A stretch of DNA of 64,000 nt from positions 49,400,698 through 49,464,697 of the forward strand of contig JALGQZ010000011.1 in NCBI GenBank assembly GCA_023105745.1, written 5' to 3'. Below are positions 32,338-44,959 of the stretch, piece after piece. The position numbers and the translations under genes are program-made. Origin of the DNA: Austropuccinia psidii (Eukaryota > Basidiomycota > Pucciniomycetes > Pucciniales > Sphaerophragmiaceae). Position 1 is the stretch's first letter, and every line of letters begins with the position of its first letter. Below the pieces are notes generated by a model. The model was not told where the DNA came from. It did no database searches and saw nothing but the letters and a program-made list of their open reading frames with translations.

Positions 32338-35300
32338 TGGAATACCAAGAGGAAACCCCACTAGAAATCCAGGATATACAGTTGGAAGCAGGCATGCCAC
32401 AAGACACTGCCAACAAGAACTTGTGTAAACATACACAAGATGCACAAACATTCCTGGTTACACCAACCAAAGGAATGGCATATATACATGGAACAGCCAC
32501 AAAAATGACTGTATGTATTGACAATGCTCAGAACCCACTGATCATTGACAGTGGAGCACACTGCTCCATAGTGGCCAGAAATTATCTGGATAACCACTTC
32601 CCAAACTGGGAAAAAGAACTCTTGCCCACCAGGGCAAAGAACTTTAAGAGTGCATCTGGAAAGATGACCTCTATTGGGACAATTATCAAAGAGATAATTA
32701 TACCCCACAGAAAAGGTAATATCAGACTCAACCCAGAGTTTGTAGTGCTTGAAGATGCCCACATCCAAGGGTTTTTACTGGGAACAGATTACCAGAGGAT
32801 GTATGGCATAGATATTTACAATAGTAAAAATAGGCATATTACCATTGGTACTAACAAGGAAAAGAAATTTTCTCTTGATATATACCAGATATCTTCTCAG
32901 GACCCACTAGAAGAACTTCTGAAAGAATTCAGAGAGGGACAGTTTAGCACTACCCTCACCAGTAAACAAAAGCTAAGTTTACTGAAGATGCTGAGGAAAA
33001 ATAGACCAGCATTTGCCATTGGTGAAGAACCATTAGGCAAGATCAAAGGCCATGATATAGAACTATATCTGGATGTAGAAAGGCCTTATCCACCCATGTT
33101 AAGGAGACCTCCTTACCCAGCAAGTCTGGAGACCAGGAAAGAGATTGAGAAACATCTCAATGAACTCCTGGACATGGATGTTATTAGGAAGATTGGACAT
33201 AATGAAATAGTGGAAATCACCACCCCTGTCCTAATCACCTGGCATGATGGCAAGTCTAGACTGTGTGGAGACTTCAGAGCCCTGAACAACTACACAAAAG
33301 CAGACAGGTATCCTATACCAAGGATACCTCATGCCTTGGATAAATTGGCCAAAGCCAAATACATAACCAAGATGGATTGTATGAAGGGCTTCCACCAAAA
33401 TGGAGTTAAACCAAACTCCATGAAATTACTCAGAATTATATGCCATATGGGCATATATGAGTACACCAGGATGCCATTTGGCATCAAGAATGCACCAGCC
33501 CACTTCCAAAGGATGATGGACACCATATTTCAAGAAGAAATAATGGAAGGCTGGATGGTAGTATACATTGATGACATCATTATATACTCAGAGACATGGG
33601 AAGACCATGTACAATACATAGACAGAGTGCTAAGTAAATGTACACCCATCAATCTGAAAATTTCACTCAAAAAGTGTAATTTTGGCCAACAAGAGCTACT
33701 AGCTCTAGGACACAAAGTCTCAGGCCTTAGTCTGGCAATTGACCAGAACAAAGTAGCAGCAGTACTGCAAAAGCCAGTACCAAAGAACATCAAAGAGATG
33801 CAATCTTTCCTTGGATTTGCTAGCCACTATAGAAACCACATCAAAAACTTTGCCCACATAACCAGTAGTTTATACAAGTTATGCTCAAAGGATGTAGTTT
33901 TTGAAATAACCAAGGAAAGGAGGGATGCATATGAGAGGATCAAATATGAACTCACTAATGCACCTGTGCTCATCTTGCCTGACTTTGAACTACCATTCAA
34001 GTTATATATAGATGCAGCATGCAGCCAAGGCTTGGGAGCAGCCCTTCACCAAAGACAAATTGTGGATGGTGAACCAAGAGAAGGTGTAATATGTTACATC
34101 TACAGGCAGCTGAAAGATTCAGAAGCCGGGTATGGGGCCACCCAGACAGAATGTTTATGTCTAGTCTGGGCTCTAGAAAAACTCCATTACTATTTGGAGG
34201 GTGCAGTCTTTGAAGTCTACACAGACTGCACAGCCTTGAAGTCTTTACTAAACATGAAGACTACTAATAGACACATGCTGAGATGGCAAATAGCCATCCA
34301 GGAGTATAGAGGGAACATGACCATCATATACAAGGAAGGTAAAAGCCATACCAATGCAGATGGCCTTAGCAGATGGCCACTGAATAATGTCAAAAGCAAT
34401 CCAGCTTATGACCCTGAAGTTGCTGCAAAAATTCCTATCCATTTTATGGAAATAGATAGGAAGAAGAACTTCAAATTTTCTGAATGGGCACCAGGGAGTG
34501 GTACCCTTGACAGTGGAAACACTGATTCAGAAGGGACAGAAACCCCCATACTGGGGATAAGTTCCTCAGAACTGCACAATGTATTCTTCAATGCAGTACT
34601 GAAATCTTATGCTAAACACAAACAGTGTAGCATACTACTCCAACTCCTTCAACAAAAATACAGGAGCCCAGAACTGGAAACCCAGCTGGAGGAACCCTGG
34701 TTGAGGGCCTATAAGGACAATAAATTCTTCCTTATAGATGGCCTGATTTATCACAGAGACAAGCACACCAGTGCACTCACAGTGATAGACAGAGACCACA
34801 TCGCTTTAATCCTGCAGGAATGCCATGACTGCCCCTACATGGGACACATGAGTGAGGACAGGACTAAGGAGAGGGTAGCAAGCACAGCTTGGTGGCCCAA
34901 GTGGGAGCAAGAGTTGAGTGAATACATCAACACTTGTGAAAGATGCCAAAAGGCAAATAGAAAACATGGGAAGAAATATGGGTTGCTTCAACACATAGAA
35001 GAACCCAAACACCCATGGGAAACCACCAACATGGACTGGGTCACAGGACTTGTCCCAGGAGGCAAAGAAAACTACAATGCCTGCTTAATCATAGTTGATA
35101 GGTTCAGCAAGAGCATGAGATGTCTACCATGCCATAAAGAGGACACAGCCATGGACACTGCTCTGTTATTTTGGAATAACATCATATCCACCTGTGGAGT
35201 CCCTAAGATCATAATTAGTGACAGGGACCCAAAATTTACATCTGAATTTTGGACCAATTTATATGACATGCTTGGCACCAAGCTTGCTTTTTCCACAGCT

Positions 35301-36149
35301 TACCATCCACAAACAGATGGCCTAGCTGAGAGAATGATCCAAACAATGGAGGACATCCTCAGGAGGTTCTGTGCCTATGGCATGGAATACAAGGACCATG
35401 AGGGATATACCCATGATTGGGTCACCCTCTTACCAGCAGTCCAACTGGCTTATAATACAAGCCAGCACTCTACCACAGGAAAAACACCTGCACTGGTAGA
35501 GAAAGGGTGGAATCCGCTGTTACCTGTGGATCACTTGAAGAAAAATCTTCTGACCATCCACCCCACAGCCAAAGACTTCCATGATATGTGGAAGAAAGCC
35601 TGTGATACTGCTGCCAAATGCATAGCTGAGGCCAAAGAGTATAACAAGAAAAGGTGGGACAAGTCACATATGGAACCTGACTTCAAGGAAGGGGACCAGG
35701 TGTTAGTGTCTACACTGAACTTTAACAATCTCAAAGGACCTAAGAAAATGAGAGACTCATTTGTAGGGCCCTTCACTATCATTAAGTTGATAGGGAAGAA
35801 TGCAGTAGAGGTCAAGCTCACTGAGGAGTTTTCTAGGAAACACCCAGTCTTTCCAGTGAGCCTGGTCAAACCATACTTCCAAACAGAGGAGGATAAATTC
35901 CCCTCCAGGAAGAAAAACATCACTCCACCAGAAATAGTGGAAGTAGAAGACTCTCCTGGACCTGTGAGTAAAATCATCAGGGCCAGAAAAATCAGACTTA
36001 ATGGGAAGGATCAGAGACAATATCTAGTCAGATTCAAGAACCAGACAGCTGACAAAGACAAATGGTTGGCAGAGGATGCCATACCAGATGGGAACCTTCA
36101 TTTAAGGAGATTCAGAGCCTCTAGGAGGACTGAACAATCTCATCAATGA
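32277..36149 (+). CDS. C pol polyprotein (PR-RT-RNase H-IN)
   Basis: 1,290 codons open from the first ATG; in D this region is in one frame with gag. The aspartic protease has IDSGAHC (D91). RT motifs are [15 protein letters not shown] and YIDD (430-433). RNase H has [16 protein letters not shown] (about 577) and [11 protein letters not shown]. Integrase has HHCC ([12 protein letters not shown]) and catalytic D920, D982 and E1018 (D-35-E), then a GPF block near 1158 and a [13 protein letters not shown] block. The last 60 residues (KIIRARKIR...QYLVRFKN...WLAEDAIPD) resemble a divergent chromodomain. All catalytic residues are present, so this enzyme set looks functional apart from expression across the one-base gap. 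Confidence 0.92.
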   Translation: MGDAIREPSDEDQDPREEFLVEYQEETPLEIQDIQLEAGMPQDTANKNLCKHTQDAQTFLVTPTKGMAYIHGTATKMTVCIDNAQNPLIIDSGAHCSIVARNYLDNHFPNWEKELLPTRAKNFKSASGKMTSIGTIIKEIIIPHRKGNIRLNPEFVVLEDAHIQGFLLGTDYQRMYGIDIYNSKNRHITIGTNKEKKFSLDIYQISSQDPLEELLKEFREGQFSTTLTSKQKLSLLKMLRKNRPAFAIGEEPLGKIKGHDIELYLDVERPYPPMLRRPPYPASLETRKEIEKHLNELLDMDVIRKIGHNEIVEITTPVLITWHDGKSRLCGDFRALNNYTKADRYPIPRIPHALDKLAKAKYITKMDCMKGFHQNGVKPNSMKLLRIICHMGIYEYTRMPFGIKNAPAHFQRMMDTIFQEEIMEGWMVVYIDDIIIYSETWEDHVQYIDRVLSKCTPINLKISLKKCNFGQQELLALGHKVSGLSLAIDQNKVAAVLQKPVPKNIKEMQSFLGFASHYRNHIKNFAHITSSLYKLCSKDVVFEITKERRDAYERIKYELTNAPVLILPDFELPFKLYIDAACSQGLGAALHQRQIVDGEPREGVICYIYRQLKDSEAGYGATQTECLCLVWALEKLHYYLEGAVFEVYTDCTALKSLLNMKTTNRHMLRWQIAIQEYRGNMTIIYKEGKSHTNADGLSRWPLNNVKSNPAYDPEVAAKIPIHFMEIDRKKNFKFSEWAPGSGTLDSGNTDSEGTETPILGISSSELHNVFFNAVLKSYAKHKQCSILLQLLQQKYRSPELETQLEEPWLRAYKDNKFFLIDGLIYHRDKHTSALTVIDRDHIALILQECHDCPYMGHMSEDRTKERVASTAWWPKWEQELSEYINTCERCQKANRKHGKKYGLLQHIEEPKHPWETTNMDWVTGLVPGGKENYNACLIIVDRFSKSMRCLPCHKEDTAMDTALLFWNNIISTCGVPKIIISDRDPKFTSEFWTNLYDMLGTKLAFSTAYHPQTDGLAERMIQTMEDILRRFCAYGMEYKDHEGYTHDWVTLLPAVQLAYNTSQHSTTGKTPALVEKGWNPLLPVDHLKKNLLTIHPTAKDFHDMWKKACDTAAKCIAEAKEYNKKRWDKSHMEPDFKEGDQVLVSTLNFNNLKGPKKMRDSFVGPFTIIKLIGKNAVEVKLTEEFSRKHPVFPVSLVKPYFQTEEDKFPSRKKNITPPEIVEVEDSPGPVSKIIRARKIRLNGKDQRQYLVRFKNQTADKDKWLAEDAIPDGNLHLRRFRASRRTEQSHQ

Positions 36150-36156
36150 TGAGCCT

Positions 36157-36173
36157 TTTTTAGAGGGAGGGTA
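36157..36173 (+). other. C polypurine tract
   Basis: TTTTTAGAGGGAGGGTA sits directly before the 3' LTR. The same tract precedes the 3' LTR of D. Confidence 0.75.
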
Positions 36174-37602
36174 TGTCAGCCTGTGACTCAAAACCAGAGC
36201 ACAGGCATGACAGCCAAAATACCATAAACCAATGGTATAGCCAAAATACCACCAAAACATGGAGCTGAGCCAAATTAGCTCAAAAGGTATCAAAAGAAAG
36301 AGGAAACTCACCTCTTCCTGAAAATATAAGTCCCATCACCATAGGACAAGAAATAACAAAGTTATTCCTGCTCAAAGTTATTGCTGAGCATAAACCTTAA
36401 TTTTCACCTCTCATCTAAAATCTAGAAGGAGAGGCTTAACCCCATCAAATGGGTATTCAAAATGAAGCTCTAAGCCAGGGCTATCCAATGGTACTAGCCA
36501 AACTGAGCTAGCACCAATATTACTTGAGTTATGGTCAAATTCAGACCAAATAAGGGTGAACAAAACATTCACCTCTCATCTAACTTTTACAGTTTTAGTG
36601 TGAGATACTTAAAGTGGGGTCTTTTTGGAAAGAGCACAATCAGGGCTATCTGATGGTGTCATCCATTTCCTCATATCGCAACTAGAACAGAAGTTATTGG
36701 CCAAACAAGCTTAATACAGCTTTTGCCCAAAACACGCCAATGTATAAAAACACTTGTACATGGGATAACTTTGCCATATTTAATGATAACCATGTAAAGC
36801 TGGGTACCATTGTATAGAGCTCATACAGGGCTATTCAATGAACCAACTCTGAGCTTGATATCTCAAAAACTGACAGAGGTATGACAATTTTAAGGTAAAA
36901 ATCCCACCTGCTGTCATATACAGCCTTACCATGGGATAATACCCTATAACCATGAATATGAGGTGTCAAATAGATGAAGAAGCATGTTTTTACTTCAATA
37001 CCTCATATTTCAGTCAATACTGGGGTCCCATACAGTTTCTGTACAGCATTCTACGCGTCATACACGTCAGAATCAGGCTGTGAGGTCCCCAGATGAAAAT
37101 TTTCACCCTGTATTGGTGAAAACTGCCCAGATGTGGTTTCAAAACAACATCTGAGCCCAATACAGGGTATACAGGCTGTTTGCAAACCACAAGCCTGTCA
37201 TGAGGAGTGAAAAATCTTCACTTCCTCTACGTGAAAAGGTCTAACAGCCTTTTCACCCCAATTTCAGGATAAAAGGAGGGCTTTTCACTGCCAAAACCTC
37301 TCCTCATCCTGCTCTTGAATAACCTACGTAGTAAACTGTCAAAAACAGTTTTACTCTTGGTTAAATAATCAGGTATAATTATAATCTTTAATTATTGTAG
37401 ACTTTATTATTGTAATCCAACAGATAAAGCCTGCACCCAGGGTTCTCAATAGCGCTCACCACCACTATTTCTCAATAGTAGAACCCTTTTATCTCATTAT
37501 AAACTCTTATAAATCTTTTTTAAATTATTTTTTGCCGTGTCACATACACAGTTAAAGTTGTAATTAGCCTAGTTATACCTTTATCATAGTATCATCCTGA
37601 CA
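36174..37602 (+). repeat. C 3' LTR, 1,429 bp
   Basis: Same length as the 5' LTR, with about fifteen substitutions seen by eye and no indel. Followed by the ACACG duplication. One of the substitutions breaks the inner palindrome arm (AACAACATCTG). Confidence 0.95.
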
Positions 37603-37607
37603 ACACG

Positions 37608-39692
37608 TGAAAGAATTGAAGCTTATGGGAAGATAAGGAAAGGTCTTAAAGAAGCACCTTTACTCCTCATGCCTGACTGGAATATACCTTTTAAATTGTA
37701 CATTGATTCATGTGGAGATGGATTAGGGGTAGCCCTACATAAAGTCCAAATTATTGATGAAAAACCTACAGAAGGACCAGTTTGTTACATCTCAAGACAA
37801 ATCAAACCAACAGAAGCCAGATGGAGTGCTTATGTTTGGTATGGGAACTGGGGAAATTACACTATCATCTTGATGGCAGCGGTTTTGAAGTGATAACTGA
37901 CTGTAATTACGTGAAATAACTTCCTAAAGTGAGATCTCCGAACAAACATATGTTGAGATGGCAAATAGCCATTGAAGAATATAGAGGTAACATGATTATA
38001 GCTCATAAGGAATGAAACATTCACAAGAATGCTGATGGACTTAGCAGGTGGGAATTAGCCAATACTCCTGATAAACAAGCTTATGTACCCTTGGAAGAAG
38101 GACGGCAGATTCCAATTGAAGGAATTAACATAACTGATATAGGGACTTAGTTCTGTGAAGAGGTCATAGAATCTTATAAGCAAGACAACAATTGGAATAT
38201 CCTGAATTCCTTACTAGATAAAGACTGCAAAGATGCATATTTAGTCAATGGACTGGATGAAGCTTGGAAGAATTCCTATTCTGAAGGATGACTTCACTAT
38301 TTTGATGGGATAATTTACCACAGAGCCAAACATTCTTGTGTAATAACATTGTGTAGCATATTGCTTATCAATGCCATTCTTCATGTATGCCATGATAACA
38401 TCTACTCTGGACACCTTTCAGAAGACAGAACACTTGAAAAAGAGAAGAACTGTGCATGGTGGCCATCTTGGAGAAAGGAAACCATTGAATATTGCCATAC
38501 TTGTGATAGATGCCAAAATGCAAACAGGAGTACAGGTAAGAAATTTGGACTTATGATCCATATTCAAGAACCAAAAGCCCCTTGGGAAGTTTCTCACATG
38601 GATTGGGTCACAGCACTTCCTCCAAGTGGTGAGAAACGTTATAATGCTTTTTTAGTTATTGGACACAGATATAGCAAAACTCCCATATTCTTACCATGTC
38701 ATAAAGATGACACTCCTATGGATGAAGCTCTTCTTCTATGGAGTATAGTTATTTCTAATATGGGGTTATTTAAGAGTATTATAAGTGACAGAGATCCCAA
38801 ATTAACATCTGCACTTTGGACCAATATTCACAGATTGTTTGGGACTAAGGTATCACTCTCAACAGCCTATCAACCTCAAACAGATGTACTAGCATAGAGG
38901 ATGATTCAAAATTTAGAGGAAATTATCAGGAGATTCTGTGCTTATGGGTTATAATTCAAAGACTCAGATGCCTTTATGCACAAGTGGTGCACTCTAATAC
39001 CTGCATTGGAACTGGCATATAAGACATCAGTCCATTCTTCTACAGGCCAAAATCCTGCTATGTTAGAAAAAGGATGAAGTCCAACACTCCCAGCAGAAAC
39101 ACTGAGGAAAGGTATTATTGACATCCATCCTACAGCTTCCAGCTTCAATATAATGCTTGATACAGTGAAGCATCATGCAAAACAAAGTATTAATGATTCT
39201 TTTGACTATGAAAAAAAGTGGGGCAAGAGTCACCAAGTACCAGACTTCAAAGTAGGGGACTTAGTTTGAGTTTCAATCTTTAATTTGAATAATATCAAAG
39301 GCCCAAAGAGGCTTAAAGATTCTTATGAAGGACCTTTTGTTATTGTTTCCTTACATGGAACCAATGCAGTTCAAGTGGAATTGAGTGGTGAATTGGAAAA
39401 CAAACACCCCACTTTTCCAGTCAGCTTGATAAAACCCTATAAACCAGCTGACAAAGAATTGTTTACTTCAAGGAACCCAACTCCTTTGATTGCACAACCA
39501 GTGGATCAGAGTGAAGACAAAAATATAAAGAAAGTCATTAAATAAAGGAATATTAGGGGTAAAAGTCAAAGAGAATATATTTTCAGATATAGAAATCCAG
39601 TACATGAAGATGAATGGCTGGCAGAATCAGAAATACCTGACTGAGATAAACTCTTAAGAATATTTAAACATGAAAAAAGGCCACAAGCCTGA
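37608..39692 (+). pseudogene. B-plus pol, part 2 (RNase H, integrase, tail)
   Basis: Resumes in the same frame as the broken end at 27922 (TRERIEAY motif across the junction). RNase H remnant LYIDSCGDGLG at 37690-37740. The integrase piece 38349-38897 shows HDNIYSGH, CDRC, HMDWVT and SDRDPKL, then TAG in place of the residue before the catalytic glutamate. The tail 39285-39545 has GPFVIVSLHG and KHPTFPVSLIKPY. Ends near TGA 39690. Many stops. The stretch 39693-39836 is 3' untranslated sequence ending in the purine tract TGGTGGGAGGGAA. Confidence 0.75.
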
Positions 39693-39836
39693 ATATGTGT
39701 AGAAATGTGCTTTAAATTACTTGATATGAGTAATGTAAAGAGGTTGGACAGTGGACATTAACCCCCTTTGGAGCCTTTTTCTTCTTGATACCATGGATAA
39801 AATTGTAGTACAATTTAATTTTTTGGTGGGAGGGAA

Positions 39837-41759
39837 TGTGAGCCTTGAGGTATATTTTACATACCCAAATAGGCCACAATTTTCTTAAAAATAAATTCTG
39901 AACTATGCATAACCCATAAGTCATGCATCTATTCAGAATTAATCATTTTTTTATTTCAGAAAAGATGAATAACTTGTTATTGAGTAAGTAAATCCATGGA
40001 TTTAAGGCCTGATTTGGATTCTAAAAAAAGGTTCACCTAAGGTAGCACCATAGAGTGAATAAGCTTTAATCAACCCTTTGAGGTGGTAATATGGAAAATG
40101 CTTCAATAACACATCATCAATCCACATAAAAGATCTGTGAAAATTTTTGTTTTTCTCAATTTCACACCAAAATAATGGAAATGTGAGAAATCCCATGTTA
40201 CATATACACTAAGAATAGTGTTATGCATGCTTGTGGCACTTAATATTATGGTATTCCTGAATAAATCTTTGGTACACCTATGGTGGATATCTCACTTGAA
40301 GCCTGAATTTCTATTTTGATGTAAAAAATAGTCAAGGGGACAAAAGATATCAAAGAGAGCCAGGGTACCCAACTTCTGAGGACTTTGAGGTGTGCGAAGC
40401 TCTAAAGCTTGTATACATTGCTGATACTGGCCAAATTAGTTAACTAAAACCTTTTGGGAACTTGGTTACCAAGTCAGAACTTCATTATATCATCAGAAAA
40501 TAGCAAATAAGCTGCTATTTTGACATGCCAAGGAGGTCAAGGGAAACTTAGACTCCTATAACCATGTCAGTTCTTAATTAATTTACATGGATAAACCCCA
40601 AAGACTAATTAAAATCCTTTTTGGACCAGTATCTATTGATTTTCCTCATAGCAACCAGCCATATAGTGCTATTTGCAATTCTATGTAGAAATGATGTAAA
40701 AACTTCCAAAATTCATTAAAAATACAATTCTTAATGAATATTTCTGAATCTTTCAGGATATATTGAGAACCGGATCAGTCATATAAAAACCAAAAACAAT
40801 TATACTTTTATAAGTAAAACTGAAAGCTTTACTGACAGTCCATTTTTAATGATTCCGCAGGAAATACTGAATCTTTCAAAATTCACAGAAAATACACTCT
40901 GTGATAAACTTTCCAATAAAATTGATACCTTTGAAAGAAGAAATGATTATTTTGGAATAAAAGAATATTTACAGTTATTACTCCTTTTAATCTTGACCAT
41001 AAATAGGTTGGTAGTCACATCAAAGCATCAATTAAGTAATTATGATAATCTTCCATGACAACATATGACACAATCAATAATTCAAAAAGGTTTATTGTTT
41101 TCTCACCCACTGATTTTTTGGCTTGCTTCATGGCATGCCTCTGTGAGCTCTCCTAGACTTTAAAGAGGCCTCCTCTTGCTGTTTTTTCCAGATTATCACA
41201 TTATTCTATTATACCTTTATTACCAACAAGTAAGTATTAGTTGAAACATTTTCTTAATTGTTTTATTCTTTCAGAATCAATCAGGAAGACGTGGAATCAT
41301 ATAAATCAACTATATATTGTTGTAATACTGTTATATATGCATTTTAGATCCTTTAAATCCCCAATTATTAGTCAAATTTCTTTACTTTTATCTTTTATAT
41401 GTTCTTTGGAGTAATAGTCAGTGATTTATCTTAATTATTCAAGTTTTTTTCTAGTAATTCCTTTCTTCAAGAATTATATTTATAGTTATTCTTACATAAG
41501 ATAATTATATATTGAAATAATTCTATTATTTTAATAAAGAAGTTTTATTATTATAAAATACTTCTTGTAATTGATTCTAGTACACGATTACAGCTTACTG
41601 CTATAATCAGTAGTAGTGTATAACCAGTAAAAGAAATAATTAATTATTTAATTATTTAATTGTGGTTATATTAATTTTCATTTTTATATTTCATAAGAAC
41701 ATTCATAGTAATGTTGATTAACAATAATATTATCAACAGTTTCATAGACACATCTTAAA
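39837..41759 (+). repeat. B-plus 3' LTR, 1.9 kb
   Basis: Starts TGTGAGCC and ends CATCTTAAA (expected TTACA). Aligns with 20327-22224 with visible substitutions and small indels, more diverged than the C pair. No gene seen. Confidence 0.85.
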
Positions 41760-42008
41760 TTTATTGTTATAATTGTCATTTACTATAACAATAATGAAAT
41801 AATTATAATTTATTCTAATTATTAAGATTTTTCTATTATAAAATTATTTAAGAATAATTAAGTTATTTTTCTATTAATATAATTATTTTAAATAACTATA
41901 TATATTTGTGGTTATAATATTTTATTATGGTATATTTTTCTACTGAGGACAGTCATAGTACTCTTGATATTGTTACTATTATCAAGAGTTTCATAGAAAA
42001 ATTTTACA
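41760..42008 (+). repeat. A 3' LTR, segment 3 (3' end)
   Basis: Begins with the TTTAT duplication of B-plus and aligns with the reverse complement of 871-1110, including GATATTGTTACTATTATCAAG. It ends TTTTACA at 42008. Directly after it starts the F' gag sequence. Confidence 0.85.
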
Positions 42009-43493
42009 ATAATACTGAAGCCGCAAAGTCAAGTTCTTCTCATACTCAACATTCTTTAAGTTAAATTCATAACAAGAAAAATTTAAGGGTTCAGAAAAGG
42101 GACAAGCCCCATTCTTCCCTCTTGAATAAAGACCACAAATAGTTGGTTTCTGAAAAACAAATCTGCCTATTGTGGAGGTAAGAATATTATTTGAGCTTGT
42201 TTCAAAAGGCCTCAAAACCTGCTTACCACACCTGCAGGCAGATTTCCTAGCCAGGGTAAATCCTGAGTCAAGATAATGTTGTGTTCAATGGTCTTCATTA
42301 TTTCCCACCCAGAGCACAATTGTGAATTCTGAATACTGGTGTTAAAAATTCTCTCAAATGTTTTGTTCCTTCTTCTTTCTCTGATGTGTTTTACAGTATT
42401 CTCATTGATTCTGGTGCTACCAATTCATTTATTACAAAGATGTTTGGTCAAAAGTATTCTTTGACAATGTCAGAACTCCCATATAGTATTTTCCTTATCA
42501 ATTTGGACTCCTCAGAGTCCCCTTCCTTATTTTTGACTCACCATACTAAAAATAGGGCTGAACTACTATTCTTCCCAAAGTTTTAATGGGACATTTTAGT
42601 CACTGATACTCCTAAGGGAGATGACCTCATATTGGGCTTTAAATTTTTTTACTCATTTTAATACATCTATTGATTTTAGGCAAGGGCGTATCACCTTTGA
42701 TCTTGATCATAAGGACTATCATGATCCTTCTATTTATGTCAGTAATGACCTTACTTCTGTAAATAGATGTGCAGCTCTGATTTCTGATTCTAGAATTCCA
42801 TCATTTCCGACTTCTGTCCATATTACTTCTCCCAATTCCCACCATTCATTGATAACTTCTAGAGATGAAGTCTGCAAAGATATAAAAAGGTGTTGGAGAA
42901 GATAATTCTATATCTTCAATTCAACTCTTCCATGGGAATGTGGAACTTCCTCCTTCATCTTATCATGAATCCCTTGAGGAGTTGTGGGATGAAGTGGAAG
43001 GCCAGCAGAAATTTAAACTTTGATTAAGGTTTTTTCTTCTGCTTGTTACCACTATATGAATTTATTCTCCAAGCAAAAAGGAGAAATCCTTCCTCCTCAC
43101 CATATCAAGCTGCAGGGATCTCTACCTCCACTTGGGGTCATCTACTCTTTATCAAATCAACATTCAGACACACTCAAGGCCAACATTACAGAGAATATAG
43201 AGAAAGGTTTCATCTAGCCAAGCTCCTCCTCAACAGAAGATCCTGTCCTCTTTGTTAAAAAGAAAGATGGTGGACTTTTTGTGTGTGTTTATTATCACAA
43301 ACTCAGTGCTGTTACTAGGAAGAACAAATATCCCGTTCCTACTATGAATCAGATTCTAACTGTTTTCAGTTTTTCTTCTATCTTCTCCAAGATTCATTTC
43401 AGTGGTACATATAACCTTCTCAGAATCAAGGAGGGTGATGAACACTTGAAAAATTTAAAAAAACAAATATGGAAGCTATGGGTACTTGGTCAT
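42009..43493 (+). pseudogene. F' chromovirus part 1 (end of gag, protease, start of RT)
   Basis: The gag C-terminal region aligns with 59262 onward of F (DKPHSSL block). The protease frame 42386-42586 shows LIDSGATNSFI, an intact aspartic protease site. RT N-terminal fragments are at 43020-43490 (ENIEKGFI, DPVLFVKKKDGG, RKNKYPVPTMNQ), with stops. It is cut at left by A and at right by D. The duplication GTCAT (43489-43493) pairs with GTTAT at 53187-53191. Confidence 0.82.
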
Positions 43494-44935
43494 TGTCAGG
43501 GTGAGTCTATAATGAGAGTATTAAAAAGTATTTACAACTCTTAACTATGACTGTGACACGGTTAAATAAAGATTTAAAAGATTTTATAAGAGTTAAAGAT
43601 GGTTTAATTTAATAATAAGAGGGCTTTACTATAAGGAATATAGTGGTGGTGAGCGCTGTTGAAAGCCCTGGGTGCAGCTTTACCTATTGGGTTACAATAA
43701 TAAAGACTACAATACTTTTAAATTAGGAGTATACCTGGTTATTACCCAAGGGTAAAACTGTTTTTTGACAGTTTTACTACGTAGGGTATTCAAGAGCAGG
43801 ATGAGGAGACAATTCTGGCTGTGAAAAGCCTCCTTTTTATCCTGAAATGGGGTGGAAAGGGTGCTAGACCTTTCCACATAGAGGAAGTGAAGATTTTTTC
43901 ACTTTCTAGTACTGGCTTGTGGTTTGCAAACAGCCTGTATAGCCTGTATTGGGCTCAGATGTGGTTTTGAAACCACATCTGGGCGGTTCTCACCAATACA
44001 GGGTGAAAATTTTCATCTGGGGACTTCACAGCCTGATTCTGACGTGTATGACGCGTAGAATGCTGTACAGAAGCTGTATGGGACCCCAGTATTGACTGAA
44101 ATATGAGGTATTGAAGTAAAAACATGCTTATTCATCTATTTGACACCTCATATTCATGATTATTGGATATTATCCCATGGTAAGGCTGTATATGACAGCA
44201 GGTGGGAATATGACCTTAAAACAGCCATAGCTTTGTCAATTCTTGAGATATCAACCTCAAAATTGGCTTAGTGTGTAGCCCTGTATGTGCTCTACACAAT
44301 GGTACCTCATTTGATATGCGTATCATTAAATATGGCAAAGTTATCCCATGTACAAGATTTTTGTACATTTGCGTGTTTTAGGCAAAAAGCTGTATTGAGC
44401 TTTTTTGCCCCATAACCTATGCAGTAGTTGAGATATGGGGAAGTGGATGACACCATCCGATAGTCCTGATTGTGCTCTTTGCAAAAAGACCCCACTTCAG
44501 GTATCCCACACTAAAACTGTAGAACTTAGATGAGAGGTGAATGTTTTATTCACCCTTATTTGGCCTGAAATTGACCATAACCCCAGTAATATTGGTGCTA
44601 GCTCAGTTTGGCTGGTACCATTGGATAGCCCTGGCTTAGAGCTTAATTTTGAGTACCCATTTGATGGGGTTAAGCATCTCCTTGTAGAATTTAGATGAGA
44701 GGTGAAAATTAAGGTTTATGCTCAGCAATAACTTTGAGCAGGAATAACTTTGTTATTTCTAGTCCTATGATGATGGGACTTATATTTTCAGAAAGAGGGG
44801 AGTTTCCTCTTTCCTTTGATACCTTTTGAGCTGATTTGGCTCAGCTTCATGTTTTGGTGGTATCTTGGCTATACCATTGGTTTATGGTATTTTGGCTGTC
44901 ATGCTTGTGCTCTGGTTTTGAGTCACAGGCTGACA
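43494..44935 (-). repeat. D 3' LTR
   Basis: 1,442 bp; on the plus strand it begins TGTCAGGG and ends CAGGCTGACA. It has about a dozen extra bases near 43715-43730 relative to the 5' LTR. The purine tract of D lies at 44936-44952. The inner palindrome CAGATGTGG...CCACATCTG is conserved. Confidence 0.93.
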
Positions 44936-44959
44936 TACCCTCCCTCTAAAAAACTCTCA

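Larger units (their letters stand above)
27923..37602 (+). mobile_element. C: Ty3/Gypsy LTR retrotransposon (gamma group), almost intact and recent
   Basis: 9,680 bp with two LTRs of identical length (1,429 bp), a primer-binding-like site, spliced ORF1, gag, pol and a purine tract. Target duplication ACACG at 27918-27922 and 37603-37607. By eye about fifteen substitutions separate the two LTRs, roughly 1 per cent. It lies inside the RNase H part of B-plus in the same orientation. The only lesion I could identify in the coding sequence is one missing base between gag and pol relative to D. Confidence 0.95.
20327..41759 (+). mobile_element. B-plus: Ty3/Gypsy LTR retrotransposon (beta group), degenerate, split by a solo LTR and by C
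   Basis: Two LTRs (20327-22224 and 39837-41759) flank an internal region that would be about 6.4 kb without the solo LTR (23312-24853) and element C (27923-37602). The target duplication is TTTAT (20322-20326 and 41760-41764). Gag and pol carry many stops and frameshifts. Confidence 0.88.
3041..42008 (+). mobile_element. A: Ty3/Gypsy LTR retrotransposon (alpha group), degenerate, host of nested insertions
   Basis: The body is 3041-8466: ORF1, gag and pol remnants followed by a purine-rich tract. Its 3' LTR is in three pieces (8467-10379, 20293-20326, 41760-42008) because B-minus and then B-plus inserted into it. Excluding the duplicated target bases, the pieces sum to about 2.19 kb, close to the 2.17 kb LTR of E1. 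The 5' LTR and the first part of the leader are missing from the window; E1 occupies that place. A ends at 42008 inside the gag region of F'. The coding region has many stops and frameshifts. Confidence 0.8.

Noticed and set aside
32361..32768. 135-residue minus-strand frame over C pol
   Set aside because: Antisense shadow of the protease region; no recognisable domain and no independent support.
41641..41660. TTAATTATTTAATTATTTAATT run as a possible AT-rich origin-like site
   Set aside because: It lies inside the B-plus 3' LTR and matches a similar run at 22110-22130 in the 5' LTR, so it is part of the LTR.
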